A stretch of 64,000 nucleotides of DNA from Bacillota bacterium (GCA_012837385.1 DURH01000020.1:233140-297139), one strand, 5' to 3'; positions 11,068 through 19,691 are shown, counted from the stretch's first letter. Notes: generated by a model from the letters alone, not told the origin. Made by a program: numbers and translations.

Positions 11068-11095
11068 AAAAAGGAAGCTGATGCTTCCTTTTTTT
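11066..11095. terminator. Bidirectional terminator between mutS2 and PBP gene
   Basis: AAAAAAAGGAAGC-TGAT-GCTTCCTTTTTTT. Confidence 0.85.
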
Positions 11096-13130
11096 ATTGG
11101 TTTAGGAACGGTATGCTCCGCCACCAGGGCTCTGAACAGCGGGGAGAATACTCTGTGGGTTCCGTTCCTGCAACAAAGATCTCGCGCCTGGTTTCTTCAG
11201 GCGGCAGATTGCAGTTGTCCCGCACCAGCAGACCGGTCTTGGTATCAATGAGGATGCCTTCCACTAAGCCGCTGGGCTTGGGAAAGTCGGTCACAGGATG
11301 GTTTTTGAGCGCTTCCTTCATGAAGTTGGCCCAAATAGTGGCTGCATTCCAGGAACCGTACTGCACCCCTTGATAGACCATGCGCCTTGGCGTGTCTTCG
11401 CCAAACCAGACCACGCCCACCAGGTCAGGTGTATAGCCCACAAACCAAGCATCCTGATAGTCGGAGTGGGTTCCTGTTTTTCCCGCTGCTGGCCGTCCAA
11501 TGTTGGCGTTTTTCCCGGTACCCCGTTCGATAACACCTCGCAGCATGTCAGTCATAATATAGCTGGTCTGCTCGCTGAGGACTACTTCATAGCGGGGGGA
11601 GCGTTCCTCCAGAACATTCCCGTTGGAGTCTGTCACCTTCCAGATGGCGAAGGGCTCGGTCTTAATTCCTTGGTTGGCCAGGACACCATAGGCAGTGGCC
11701 ATTTCGAGGAGAGACACCCCCTTGGTCATGCCCCCTAGAGCCAAGGGGGCGAGCCCTATGTCGTTTACCCTGCCTTGTTCCACAAAAGTGGTGATCCCCA
11801 TGCGCTTGGCATAGTCGATCACTGTTTGGGGACCCAGCTCATCCACAATCTGGGCAGCAATGACGTTTAGGGAATCCTCCAGTGCTTCCCGCACTGTGAC
11901 AGGCCCTGCAAAGGTCTGATAGTAGTTCTGGGGGCTCCAGATTTCCCCAGTGATCAGCTTGAAATCAGTAGGCTCGTCAATATACACTTTGGCGGGGGTG
12001 ATGCCATTGTCTATGGCAGCAGTGTAAGGAAACACCTTAATCGCGGATCCAGGAGAACGCAAGGCCTGCACACTGCGGTTAAAGCTGTCTTCTCCTCGGC
12101 CCCCTACCATCACTCTGATCTCGCCCGTCTGAGGCACTATGGCCAGCACAGCGCCTTGGGGCTGAGTCAGATTTCCCTCATGGTTACGGTTGACGGGCAG
12201 TCCTTCCAGCAGAGCCTTTTCGGCTGCTTTCTGCATATCTAAGTCCAGGGTGGTATAGACATGCAGCCCTCCGCTGAACACAGCCGCTTCACCGTACTTT
12301 TCAACCAGATCCGCCACCACATAATCTACAAAGTAGCGGGCTTGAACAGTACGCTGCTGCCTTTCCGCGAGCACCAGGGGTTCAGCCTTAGCAGCGGCTG
12401 CTTCCTCTGGGGTAAGGTAGCCCACTTCCTGCATGCGGCTCAGCACGAAATCTCGCCGTTCCACGGCAATGTCTGGGTTGACGAATGGGGAGTACCTAGT
12501 GGGCCAGCGAATGACACCGGCAATTAGTGCCGCTTCACTCACCGTAAGGTCCTTAGCTGATTTTCCGAAAAAGGTTCTGGCCCCAGCCTCAATGCCATAG
12601 ACACCGTGATTTAGATAGAACTCATTGAGGTAGGCTTCAAGAATCTCATCCTTAGAATACTTGCGCTCGATCTGCACAGCCCACAGAAACTCTTCGAGTT
12701 TCCGCATGATGGTCTTATTCTGGGTCAAGAACACGTTGCGGGCCAGTTGCATGGTGATGGTGCCGCCGCCCTGGGAGAAGGACCACTCTTTGAGGTTGAC
12801 CAAGATCGCCCGGCCAAAGGCGATGAAATTGATGCCGTGATGGTTATAGAACTGATCGTCTTCAATAGCCACCACTGCGTTTTTCACATGGTCGGGCAGT
12901 TCGTTAATGTCCACTGGGATGCGGTTTTCTTTGTAAAGATCCGTGATTAAGCGGCCGTGTATATCATAGATGTAAGTAGTGAAGTTTTGATGGATGTTAA
13001 CCTGGTCTAAGCTGGGAGCACTGCCTAGATAGGCGGAAACCACGCCAGCAAAGGCACCCAGTAATGTGGAACCCAGGATCACTACTATATAAATGGCTGC
13101 CGTCCGTTTCTTCACCACATACACCCCCAA
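11094..13130 (-). CDS. Class A penicillin-binding protein (transglycosylase/transpeptidase, PBP1A family)
   Basis: 678 aa; AIEDDQFYNHHGIN, QGGGTITMQLARN, RSPGSAIKVFPY (SxxK), KTGTHSDYQDAWFVGYTP. Confidence 0.95.
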   Translation of the reverse strand: MGVYVVKKRTAAIYIVVILGSTLLGAFAGVVSAYLGSAPSLDQVNIHQNFTTYIYDIHGRLITDLYKENRIPVDINELPDHVKNAVVAIEDDQFYNHHGINFIAFGRAILVNLKEWSFSQGGGTITMQLARNVFLTQNKTIMRKLEEFLWAVQIERKYSKDEILEAYLNEFYLNHGVYGIEAGARTFFGKSAKDLTVSEAALIAGVIRWPTRYSPFVNPDIAVERRDFVLSRMQEVGYLTPEEAAAAKAEPLVLAERQQRTVQARYFVDYVVADLVEKYGEAAVFSGGLHVYTTLDLDMQKAAEKALLEGLPVNRNHEGNLTQPQGAVLAIVPQTGEIRVMVGGRGEDSFNRSVQALRSPGSAIKVFPYTAAIDNGITPAKVYIDEPTDFKLITGEIWSPQNYYQTFAGPVTVREALEDSLNVIAAQIVDELGPQTVIDYAKRMGITTFVEQGRVNDIGLAPLALGGMTKGVSLLEMATAYGVLANQGIKTEPFAIWKVTDSNGNVLEERSPRYEVVLSEQTSYIMTDMLRGVIERGTGKNANIGRPAAGKTGTHSDYQDAWFVGYTPDLVGVVWFGEDTPRRMVYQGVQYGSWNAATIWANFMKEALKNHPVTDFPKPSGLVEGILIDTKTGLLVRDNCNLPPEETRREIFVAGTEPTEYSPRCSEPWWRSIPFLNQ

Positions 13131-13233
13131 GGGTTAATTCCAGGACTATTATAACATATAACTTCGGCAAATAGTCCCAAACCACTGGGGTTGCATCTGC
13201 AACTTTAGGAGCACTTGAGGGAGGTGAGCCTCC

Positions 13234-13920
13234 GTGGTACACTGGCAGGGGAAGAGCAGACCCACTTGGCGTACTTATTTAGGCCTGATACTTCTGATCC
13301 TGGTCTTGTTCGCAGTGCTGGCAACCATGGTTATGGAAAGCCGCCTAGCTCCCGTTTTGCACACTTGGGCGCGTACTAAGGCGGTGAATCTAGCCACTTC
13401 CGCCATTAACTTGGCGGTGGCGGAGATTATGGCGGGAACTATGAGCAGTGCCAAGATCGCCAGCGTAATCAGGGACGAAGTGGGCAGCCTCCAAGGAGTT
13501 CAGTATGATATGGGAGAAATAAACAGGGTGAGCAGCCAGGCCTCTCAGATGATTCTGCAGGCGTTGACTGACTTGGGTGAGGAGGCCTTTTCCATACCTG
13601 TGGGACTGCTCAGCGGTTTGGATTTCCTGGCCGCTTGGGGTCCCGGAATTCCTGTGCGGATGATTCCCGCCGGGGCTCTAACTGCAAAACCGGTGGCCAG
13701 TTTTGAAAGCGCTGGCATTAATCAAACATGGCACAGAGTGTTCCTTGATCTGCAAGTGACCATGAGGGTTGCGGCTCCCCTGATGGTAGACGAAATCGTG
13801 GTGGCAGCTCGGATCCCCATTGTCGAAGAAGTGTTCATGGGCGCAGTGCCCAGCTGGTATTTTGCTGGCCAGGAGAACCTCACCCTGAGAGATGGCCGTT
13901 TAGAGTTTCCTTTGAATTGA
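13234..13920 (+). CDS. yunB: Sporulation protein YunB
   Basis: 228 aa; N-terminal TM; ATSAINLAVAEIM, GIPVRMIPAGAL, MVDEIVVAARIPIVEEVFMGAVPSWY; GTG start with SD GGGAGGTGAG. Confidence 0.85.
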   Translation: MVHWQGKSRPTWRTYLGLILLILVLFAVLATMVMESRLAPVLHTWARTKAVNLATSAINLAVAEIMAGTMSSAKIASVIRDEVGSLQGVQYDMGEINRVSSQASQMILQALTDLGEEAFSIPVGLLSGLDFLAAWGPGIPVRMIPAGALTAKPVASFESAGINQTWHRVFLDLQVTMRVAAPLMVDEIVVAARIPIVEEVFMGAVPSWYFAGQENLTLRDGRLEFPLN

Positions 13921-13929
13921 GGGTAGTTC

Positions 13930-14733
13930 ATGCAGCGCTACAATCACAGTCTGGTAGAGAGAAAATGGCTGAGTATCGTGTCCCAGGAGAAGCACCAAAA
14001 GGATAGCCTTCCGAGGGTGGGTACCGTGTTGGTTCCAGGTGATTCGGAGGCGGTGGAGCTGGAAAATGCCAGGCTCCTGGTACTGGCGGATTTCTTTGCT
14101 TCGGTTCGCTGGGGAAGGGATTTCCGGCATGAAGTGGTGAGCGGGGACGGCCGCCTGATGAGATCAATTGAGCGCCTGGGAATAATCTGGCGCCCTGCAG
14201 AGCAAGGCTGCAGCTGGGACTTTGCAGTTGCGCCCCGAGATTTCCCGCACCTGAGCGGCAGTTTGCCCTGCAGCGAAACCTTTCTGTGCGGCCGCTTGCT
14301 GGAAGGGATGGCCCTCAGTGATCTACTGCTTGACTTTGGTGGAGACGCTCTGCGCATTTACTTTTTGTTCCAGGGCCCGCCTGAGCGTGATTACAGGTTC
14401 AACTGGCGGAACTTGGTGAGTGCCCACCGCTTTGTGCAGAGGGTATGGCGCCTCGGGCAGAAGGTTGAGGCCGCAGGTTCAGAAACCCAGGAGGGCCCTA
14501 TGGCGGAGTTGGCTGGAGTGGTACAAGCCCGGATAGCTCGCCGGAAGCCCCATACCGCTCTGGCAGCCATAATGGCTTTCCTACAAAACAAAACCGCCCT
14601 CTCAGAATGGGAAGTGAGAGTGGCGGCGGATATCTTGAAGCCATTTACGCCTTTTTTGAGCGCTGAACTATTGAGCTTGGTGGCGGCGGTCCAAGATGAT
14701 GATGGTGGGCAGCGTGATCAAGCAGATCGCTAA
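13930..14733 (+). CDS. Truncated/diverged leucyl-tRNA synthetase-like protein (no recognisable HIGH core, editing domain or KMSKS)
   Basis: MQRYNHSLVERKW resembles LeuRS N-terminus; GDALRIYFLFQGPPERDYRFNWRNLVSAHRFVQRVWRL resembles LeuRS GADTLRLYxMFMGPxxxD...RFLNRVWRL; KPHTALAAIMAFLQN and LKPFTPFLSAELL resemble the anticodon-binding domain; intact 267-aa ORF. Confidence 0.72.
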   Translation: MQRYNHSLVERKWLSIVSQEKHQKDSLPRVGTVLVPGDSEAVELENARLLVLADFFASVRWGRDFRHEVVSGDGRLMRSIERLGIIWRPAEQGCSWDFAVAPRDFPHLSGSLPCSETFLCGRLLEGMALSDLLLDFGGDALRIYFLFQGPPERDYRFNWRNLVSAHRFVQRVWRLGQKVEAAGSETQEGPMAELAGVVQARIARRKPHTALAAIMAFLQNKTALSEWEVRVAADILKPFTPFLSAELLSLVAAVQDDDGGQRDQADR

Positions 14734-15411
14734 GGCGATGATCTGACTGAGCACGAAGGGTCCGTACAGTTCGCTGTGCTGGCGAATGAAGTCCAGGAAA
14801 AACCTGACCAGGGAATGGAGGAACAGCACGCGGAAAAAAGCATACCCATGGTATTTGGGAGCCTTAGCCCATTTCCAGGCCAAGGGCAGAATTACAAGTG
14901 ATGCTGCCACCTCATACAGCTGGCTGGGATGCACAGGACCTAAGCTGGTGGGAAACTCCACACCCCAAGGCAGATTAGTAGGGGGGCCATAGAGCTCACC
15001 GCTGAGGAAGTTGCCTAAACGGATGAAAACGTGGCCCACGGGAAGAATGGGTGACGCGATATCCGCGAGCTGCCAGTATTTCAGCTGGTGCTTGCGCACA
15101 TAGAAAATGCCCACTACCATAATTGTAAAGATGGCACCATGGGAAGCCATACCACCCCTGGCGAAGATCTCCGCGGGATGTTCTAAGAAATAGCGCCAGT
15201 GGGGCAAGATTGCGCCCAGCCGGCTGCCGATGAGCCCAGTAAAAGCGCTTAGGAAGTAGAGATTCTCCACCAGTCTCTGATCAAGGCCGTGGAGTTTGGC
15301 GAAATATCTGCTTATATAAAAAGCTGCCACAAACGTGCAGGCCATTAATATTCCATACCAGTAGATATCTAGTGAACCAATGCTGAAGGCTATCGGAGCC
15401 ACCATGATCAC
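14668..15411 (-). CDS. lgt: Prolipoprotein diacylglyceryl transferase
   Basis: MACTFVAAFYISRYFAK, RGGMASHGAIF, GNFLSGELYGPPTNLPWGVEFP, HPSQLYE motifs. Confidence 0.96.
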   Translation of the reverse strand: MIMVAPIAFSIGSLDIYWYGILMACTFVAAFYISRYFAKLHGLDQRLVENLYFLSAFTGLIGSRLGAILPHWRYFLEHPAEIFARGGMASHGAIFTIMVVGIFYVRKHQLKYWQLADIASPILPVGHVFIRLGNFLSGELYGPPTNLPWGVEFPTSLGPVHPSQLYEVAASLVILPLAWKWAKAPKYHGYAFFRVLFLHSLVRFFLDFIRQHSELYGPFVLSQIIALAICLITLPTIIILDRRHQAQ

Positions 15412-15480
15412 CTCGCGAACTCTGATAGAGGATTATTCCACTTTGTTCATGAAATACCTGCTCCCACAGGAGGAATAGCG

Positions 15481-16551
15481 ATGAAGAGAATTGTGTTAAC
15501 TGGGGGAGGCACGGCGGGGCATGTCACGCCGCACTTTGCCCTCGCTCCTTACCTTAAAGAAAAAGGCTGGGACATTTACTATATAGGCACCCACGAAGGA
15601 ATTGAGCGCCAGCTGGTGGGCGAACGGTTTCCGTATTACCCCATCAGTGCTGGAAAACTGCGGCGTTATTTCGACTTCAAGAATCTCAGCGATCCTTTCC
15701 GGGTCGTCAAAGGTGTAGTCGATGCCTACGGGCATCTGCGGCGCATTAAGCCTGCAGTGGTTTTTAGCAAAGGCGGGTTTGTGGCCGTGCCGGTGACAGT
15801 TGCGGCGTGGCTGCTGCGCATCCCTGTGATTCTCCATGAGTCTGATCTTACTCCCGGCCTGGCTAACAAACTCAGTCTGCCCTTTGCCCAAAAGCTCTGC
15901 GTTACCTTTCCCGAATCGGTCCACCATTTGAAAGGTCGGGCTGGTCAGAAGGTGGTGGTGACAGGAACGCCCATCCGTGCCGAGCTGTTCCAAGGGTCCC
16001 GTCAGAAGGGGCTTAAGATGTGTGGATTCAGCCCTGGGGTCCCTGTGCTTCTGGTGATGGGAGGCAGCCTTGGTTCGGCTGTTCTCAACAGAACCATCCG
16101 CGAGAACCTCCAAGAAATCACCGGGAACTATCAGATCATCCATCTCTGCGGCAGGGATAATCTCGATCCAAACGTGAGCCATCCACACTATTTCCAGTTG
16201 GAGTATGCCAACGAAGAACTGCCCCATCTCCTGGCGGCTGCAGACTTTGTGCTGTCTAGAGCAGGAGCCAACGCGATTTTCGAGCTGGCCGCGCTAGCTA
16301 AGCCCAATATCCTGGTGCCCCTTTCCAAGCAGGCCAGCCGCGGTGACCAAATCCTCAACGCCGCTTCCTTTGAGAAGCAGGGATTCAGCGTGGTTGTTCA
16401 GGAAGAAGAACTGACAGGGCGAGTTCTCCAGGAAAAGTTGGCGCTGCTGGCCCGGGAGAAGCAGAGATTTGTCGAAGCTATGGAGTCTTCTCCAATAAAG
16501 AATGGGACTGGGAGCATACTAAGGCTGATTGAGGAAGTGGCACGATATTAG
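15481..16551 (+). CDS. murG: UDP-N-acetylglucosamine--N-acetylmuramyl-(pentapeptide) pyrophosphoryl-undecaprenol GlcNAc transferase (MurG family)
   Basis: LTGGGTAGHVTPHFALAPYL, FSKGGFVAVPVTVAAWLLRIPVILHESDLTPGLANKLSLPFAQKLCVTFPE, LSRAGANAIFELAAL. Confidence 0.92.
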   Translation: MKRIVLTGGGTAGHVTPHFALAPYLKEKGWDIYYIGTHEGIERQLVGERFPYYPISAGKLRRYFDFKNLSDPFRVVKGVVDAYGHLRRIKPAVVFSKGGFVAVPVTVAAWLLRIPVILHESDLTPGLANKLSLPFAQKLCVTFPESVHHLKGRAGQKVVVTGTPIRAELFQGSRQKGLKMCGFSPGVPVLLVMGGSLGSAVLNRTIRENLQEITGNYQIIHLCGRDNLDPNVSHPHYFQLEYANEELPHLLAAADFVLSRAGANAIFELAALAKPNILVPLSKQASRGDQILNAASFEKQGFSVVVQEEELTGRVLQEKLALLAREKQRFVEAMESSPIKNGTGSILRLIEEVARY

Positions 16552-16570
16552 TTGCGATCGCAACTAATAT
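16545..16570. promoter_or_regulatory. 26-bp perfect palindrome, candidate operator for wrbA
   Basis: ATATTAGTTGCGATCGCAACTAATAT; overlaps murG stop, about 43 bp upstream of wrbA ATG. Confidence 0.6.
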
Positions 16571-16612
16571 ATGGTAAAATTTAGCTACACCATAAGGATG
16601 GGAGTGACTGGA

Positions 16613-17221
16613 ATGTCAGTTAAACTTGCCGTGATTTACTACAGTTCCACGGGGACCAACTATCAACTAGCCCAGTGGGCGAAGGAAGGAGCCGAGGAAC
16701 TGGGCGCGGAAGTGAAAGTGCTCAAAGTTCCTGAACTGGCTCCACAGGCTGCGATTGATTCCAATCCTGCCTGGAAGGCTAATCATGAAGCGACGAAAGA
16801 CGTTCCCGAGGTCCAGCTGTCCGATTTAGAATGGGCTGATGCGTATATTTTCAGTGTACCAACCCGTTTTGGCAACATGGCCTCTCAGATGCGGCAGTTC
16901 CTGGATACAACTGGTGGGCTGTGGTTCCGCGGGAAGTTGGCCAACAAGGTCGTAAGCGCAATGACTTCCGCCCAGAACCCCCATGGGGGGCAAGAAGCCA
17001 CCCTGTTGTCGCTGTATACGAACATGTACCATTGGGGCGCGATTGTTGTGGCCCCAGGCTACACTGATCCGTCCATATTTGCTGCAGGGGGCAATCCATA
17101 TGGAACTAGTGTCTCAGTGGATCAAGAAGGAAAGATGGTAGAAGACGTGGAGGCTGCGGTGAAGTACCAAGCTAAGCGGACAGTAACCGTTGCCAAATGG
17201 CTTAAGCAGGGCAAAGAATAA
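16613..17221 (+). CDS. wrbA: NAD(P)H:quinone oxidoreductase, WrbA/flavodoxin family
   Basis: [62 protein letters not shown]. Confidence 0.92.
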   Translation: MSVKLAVIYYSSTGTNYQLAQWAKEGAEELGAEVKVLKVPELAPQAAIDSNPAWKANHEATKDVPEVQLSDLEWADAYIFSVPTRFGNMASQMRQFLDTTGGLWFRGKLANKVVSAMTSAQNPHGGQEATLLSLYTNMYHWGAIVVAPGYTDPSIFAAGGNPYGTSVSVDQEGKMVEDVEAAVKYQAKRTVTVAKWLKQGKE

Positions 17222-17238
17222 TAGGAGTTTGAAGAGTT

Positions 17239-17267
17239 AAGGGCAGGATAACCTGCCCTTTTTTTTT
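17239..17267. terminator. Terminator shared between convergent wrbA and superoxide reductase genes
   Basis: AAGGGCAGG-ATAA-CCTGCCCTT + T-tract. Confidence 0.8.
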
Positions 17268-17655
17268 AGTTGACTGTAATGGCTTTGGCGCTCTCCCAAA
17301 GACCGTGGATGTTGCAGTAGCTCAGGGCGATGAGGGTGCCGCTTTCTTTCAAACGGACCTTTACCTTGGCATAGGGTTCAGTGTAGCAAGGTCCTGCCTG
17401 TGCACCCTTGAGTCCTTCACCGTGTATTGTGAACTGGATATCCGCTAACTCGAACGTAAACCCTTCAGTGGGCTGGAACAACAGCTTAATCCAGCGGATA
17501 TGGTGCTCTGCTGTGTTGGGGTGGGGCACTTCCGCACCTACGCTCACAGTAATCTCAACGGCTTCGTCGGCCCCGACGTTTTCCGGGGCTTCAATCACGG
17601 GAACATGTTTCTCGTTCTTCCAATCTCCGCTGCGCAATACGTCACCGAGTTTCAT
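17266..17655 (-). CDS. Superoxide reductase (neelaredoxin-type)
   Basis: EKHVPVIEAPE, HPNTAEHHIRWIKLLF, ALSYCNIHGLWES iron-centre motifs; lacks N-terminal desulforedoxin domain. Confidence 0.93.
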   Translation of the reverse strand: MKLGDVLRSGDWKNEKHVPVIEAPENVGADEAVEITVSVGAEVPHPNTAEHHIRWIKLLFQPTEGFTFELADIQFTIHGEGLKGAQAGPCYTEPYAKVKVRLKESGTLIALSYCNIHGLWESAKAITVN

Positions 17656-17772
17656 AGCCTACCTCCTTAAGCGATATTTTTGATCCATACTTCGAGAGTT
17701 GGCTGATTTCTCCTGCCCTTCTTTCTGTAATAAACGACAGTAAGCGGTGCATTCTACTAGGGAGGTGAGACT

Positions 17773-17943
17773 ATGACTACGTGTCCATTTTGCAATCAGC
17801 CCATGGAAAGGGTCACCCCTGACGAACAGGAGGCTTTCACTGATCTGTATCGCTGTGGCGCCTGCCAAGTGGAGCAGGCAGTGTATTGGGAACATGGAGA
17901 AAGGCTTCTAGCCTGGGATCATGATCCAAGTGACGAGATCTGA
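17773..17943 (+). CDS. Small zinc-ribbon-like protein (56 aa, two CxxC)
   Basis: MTTCPFCNQPMERVTPDEQEAFTDLYRCGACQVEQAVYWEHGERLLAWDHDPSDEI; SD AGGGAGGTGAG upstream; missed by ORF track. Confidence 0.65.
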   Translation: MTTCPFCNQPMERVTPDEQEAFTDLYRCGACQVEQAVYWEHGERLLAWDHDPSDEI

Positions 17944-17954
17944 GAGGTGATGGA

Positions 17955-18614
17955 TTGGGCGTTGTGTTTTTGGCGTCACTGATCCCAGGCCTTTTTTGGC
18001 TTTGGTTTTTTCGGCGCTACGATGTGGGAGACAAGGAACCTGCGGCCCGGTTGGCCTTGTGCATGCTTTTTGGTGCTTTGGCTGTGCTTCCCACCTTGAG
18101 TTGGGAGGCACCTTTTCGCGAGCAGCTGCAGAATACCAATGCCCCTTTGGTTCAGTTGGCTCTGTCCTTTCTCGTTGTAGGTCTCGGCGAGGAATTGTTC
18201 AAACTGGTCGCCGTCTATTTAGCTGTTATCGGGGCTGAGGAGTTCAGTGAACCAATGGATGGTATTCTTTACGCCATTGCCACCGGCATCGGGTTTTCGG
18301 TGGTTGAGAATATCCTCTATATCTCTGCTTTCGGCTTGGCAGTAGCTCCTCTGCGTGGCACTATTGCCGTTTTGGCCCATATCTCCTTTTCAGGATTGGC
18401 AGGATCCTTTCTAGGCAGGGCCAGGTTCGAGGATAGGCCCTTTTTCACTTTGGCCAAAGGACTAGCGGTGGCTGTTTGGGCCCATGGATTGTATGATTTT
18501 CTCCTCATCACCGAAGCATTCTCACCCCTGACAGTAGTGGTGTACATCGGAATGCTGCAGTACATGCTCTTTGCTGCTATCCGCCGAGCAGTGAAATCCC
18601 CTGCTCAAAGGTAA
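17955..18614 (+). CDS. prsW: PrsW-family intramembrane metalloprotease
   Basis: VVGLGEELFKLVAVYLAV, DGILYAIATGIGFSVVENILY, multi-TM. Confidence 0.88.
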   Translation: MGVVFLASLIPGLFWLWFFRRYDVGDKEPAARLALCMLFGALAVLPTLSWEAPFREQLQNTNAPLVQLALSFLVVGLGEELFKLVAVYLAVIGAEEFSEPMDGILYAIATGIGFSVVENILYISAFGLAVAPLRGTIAVLAHISFSGLAGSFLGRARFEDRPFFTLAKGLAVAVWAHGLYDFLLITEAFSPLTVVVYIGMLQYMLFAAIRRAVKSPAQR

Positions 18615-18670
18615 ACCTTGTCTAAGGAGTGTCCTGTATGCTAGAATAGGGAAGGAAAGGGTGTGACGGT

Positions 18671-19396
18671 ATGGCAGGACATTCCAAGTGGGCCAATATT
18701 AAGCACAAGAAGGCCAAGGAAGATGCTAAGCGCGGCCAGGTTTTCACCAAGATAGGGCGGAAGATCACCGTGGCGGCCAAGGAGGGCGGGCCTGACCCTG
18801 AAGCTAATGTACGTCTCCGCCTAGCCATTGATGAAGCCCGAGCTGCCAATATGCCTAACGATAACATTGAGCGCGCCATCCAAAGAGCAGTCGGGGGCCT
18901 GGACGGAGCATCGTATTCCGAGGTATTCTACGAGGGCTATGGGCCGAACGGAGTAGCTATTATGCTGCATACCTTGACGGATAACCGTAACCGCACTGCA
19001 GGCGAAGTCCGCCATCGGTTCTCCAAGTATGGAGGGAACCTGGGGGAGAGCGGTTGCGTGGCCTGGATGTTCCAGCGGCGGGGCCTCCTGGTTGTGGAGC
19101 GCGGCGAAGATGTGGATGAAGATGAGATCATGCTGCAAGCCCTGGAAGCAGGTGCCGAGGACGTGGTCGTAGAGGGCGATGTGATTGAGATCCTGACCGA
19201 TCCCAGCAACTTCCTTGAGATCAAGGGCGAACTGGAGAGCCAGGGTATGTCGTTTCTTGGCGCAGAGATCAGCTTTGTTCCTCAAAACACTGTCCAGATC
19301 GGGGCAGAGCAGGCTGAGACGGTGGAGAAGCTCATTGAGATGCTGGAGGAACTGGACGAAGTACAAGAGGTCTATTCTAATTACGAGGTACAGTAG
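18671..19396 (+). CDS. yebC: YebC/PmpR family protein
   Basis: MAGHSKWANIKHKKAKEDAKRGQVFTKIGRKITVAAKEGGPDPEAN. Confidence 0.97.
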   Translation: MAGHSKWANIKHKKAKEDAKRGQVFTKIGRKITVAAKEGGPDPEANVRLRLAIDEARAANMPNDNIERAIQRAVGGLDGASYSEVFYEGYGPNGVAIMLHTLTDNRNRTAGEVRHRFSKYGGNLGESGCVAWMFQRRGLLVVERGEDVDEDEIMLQALEAGAEDVVVEGDVIEILTDPSNFLEIKGELESQGMSFLGAEISFVPQNTVQIGAEQAETVEKLIEMLEELDEVQEVYSNYEVQ

Positions 19397-19461
19397 GAGT
19401 ACAATAATAATGGAATACTGTCCGAGCCGCGGGGCATACTTACTCCCAGGGAGGTAATGGT

Positions 19462-19569
19462 ATGCGCAGAGCGGTGGTGCTCGTGGTAATCGGATTAATC
19501 TGCTTTATCTTGGCCTTTCTTTTGTCGCAAAGACTGTTTCCTCTAGCTTTTGGTTCTTTTTCAGCCTAG
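19462..19569 (+). CDS. Putative small single-TM protein (35 aa)
   Basis: MRRAVVLVVIGLICFILAFLLSQRLFPLAFGSFSA; preceded by GGGAGGTAATGGT SD. Confidence 0.45.
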   Translation: MRRAVVLVVIGLICFILAFLLSQRLFPLAFGSFSA

Positions 19570-19579
19570 GGGAGAAGAC

Positions 19580-19612
19580 AACCTCAACCGCATGGATTGA
19601 GGTTCTTTTTTT
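19580..19612 (+). terminator. Intrinsic terminator
   Basis: AACCTCAA...TTGAGGTT + CTTTTTTT. Confidence 0.8.
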
Positions 19613-19691
19613 GCCTGATCCCCGGCTTCGCAGGACCCCAGGCAAGGACTTGCCGTGAACTGCGTCGAATAGAAGGGCGAGGTGTAATGCA

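Noticed and set aside
13930-14733. LeuRS-like ORF as a simple leuS pseudogene
   Set aside because: No internal stops or frameshifts over 804 nt, has a start coupled to yunB, and both ends of LeuRS homology are kept in one frame; pseudogene remains possible but is not the favoured reading
15496-16227. 243-aa minus-strand ORF opposite murG
   Set aside because: Antisense shadow of a well-conserved glycosyltransferase gene
16549-16567. GCGATCGC inside the wrbA palindrome as a cyanobacterial HIP1 site
   Set aside because: Single occurrence noted in a longer symmetric operator-like sequence; genome context is Firmicutes-like, not cyanobacterial
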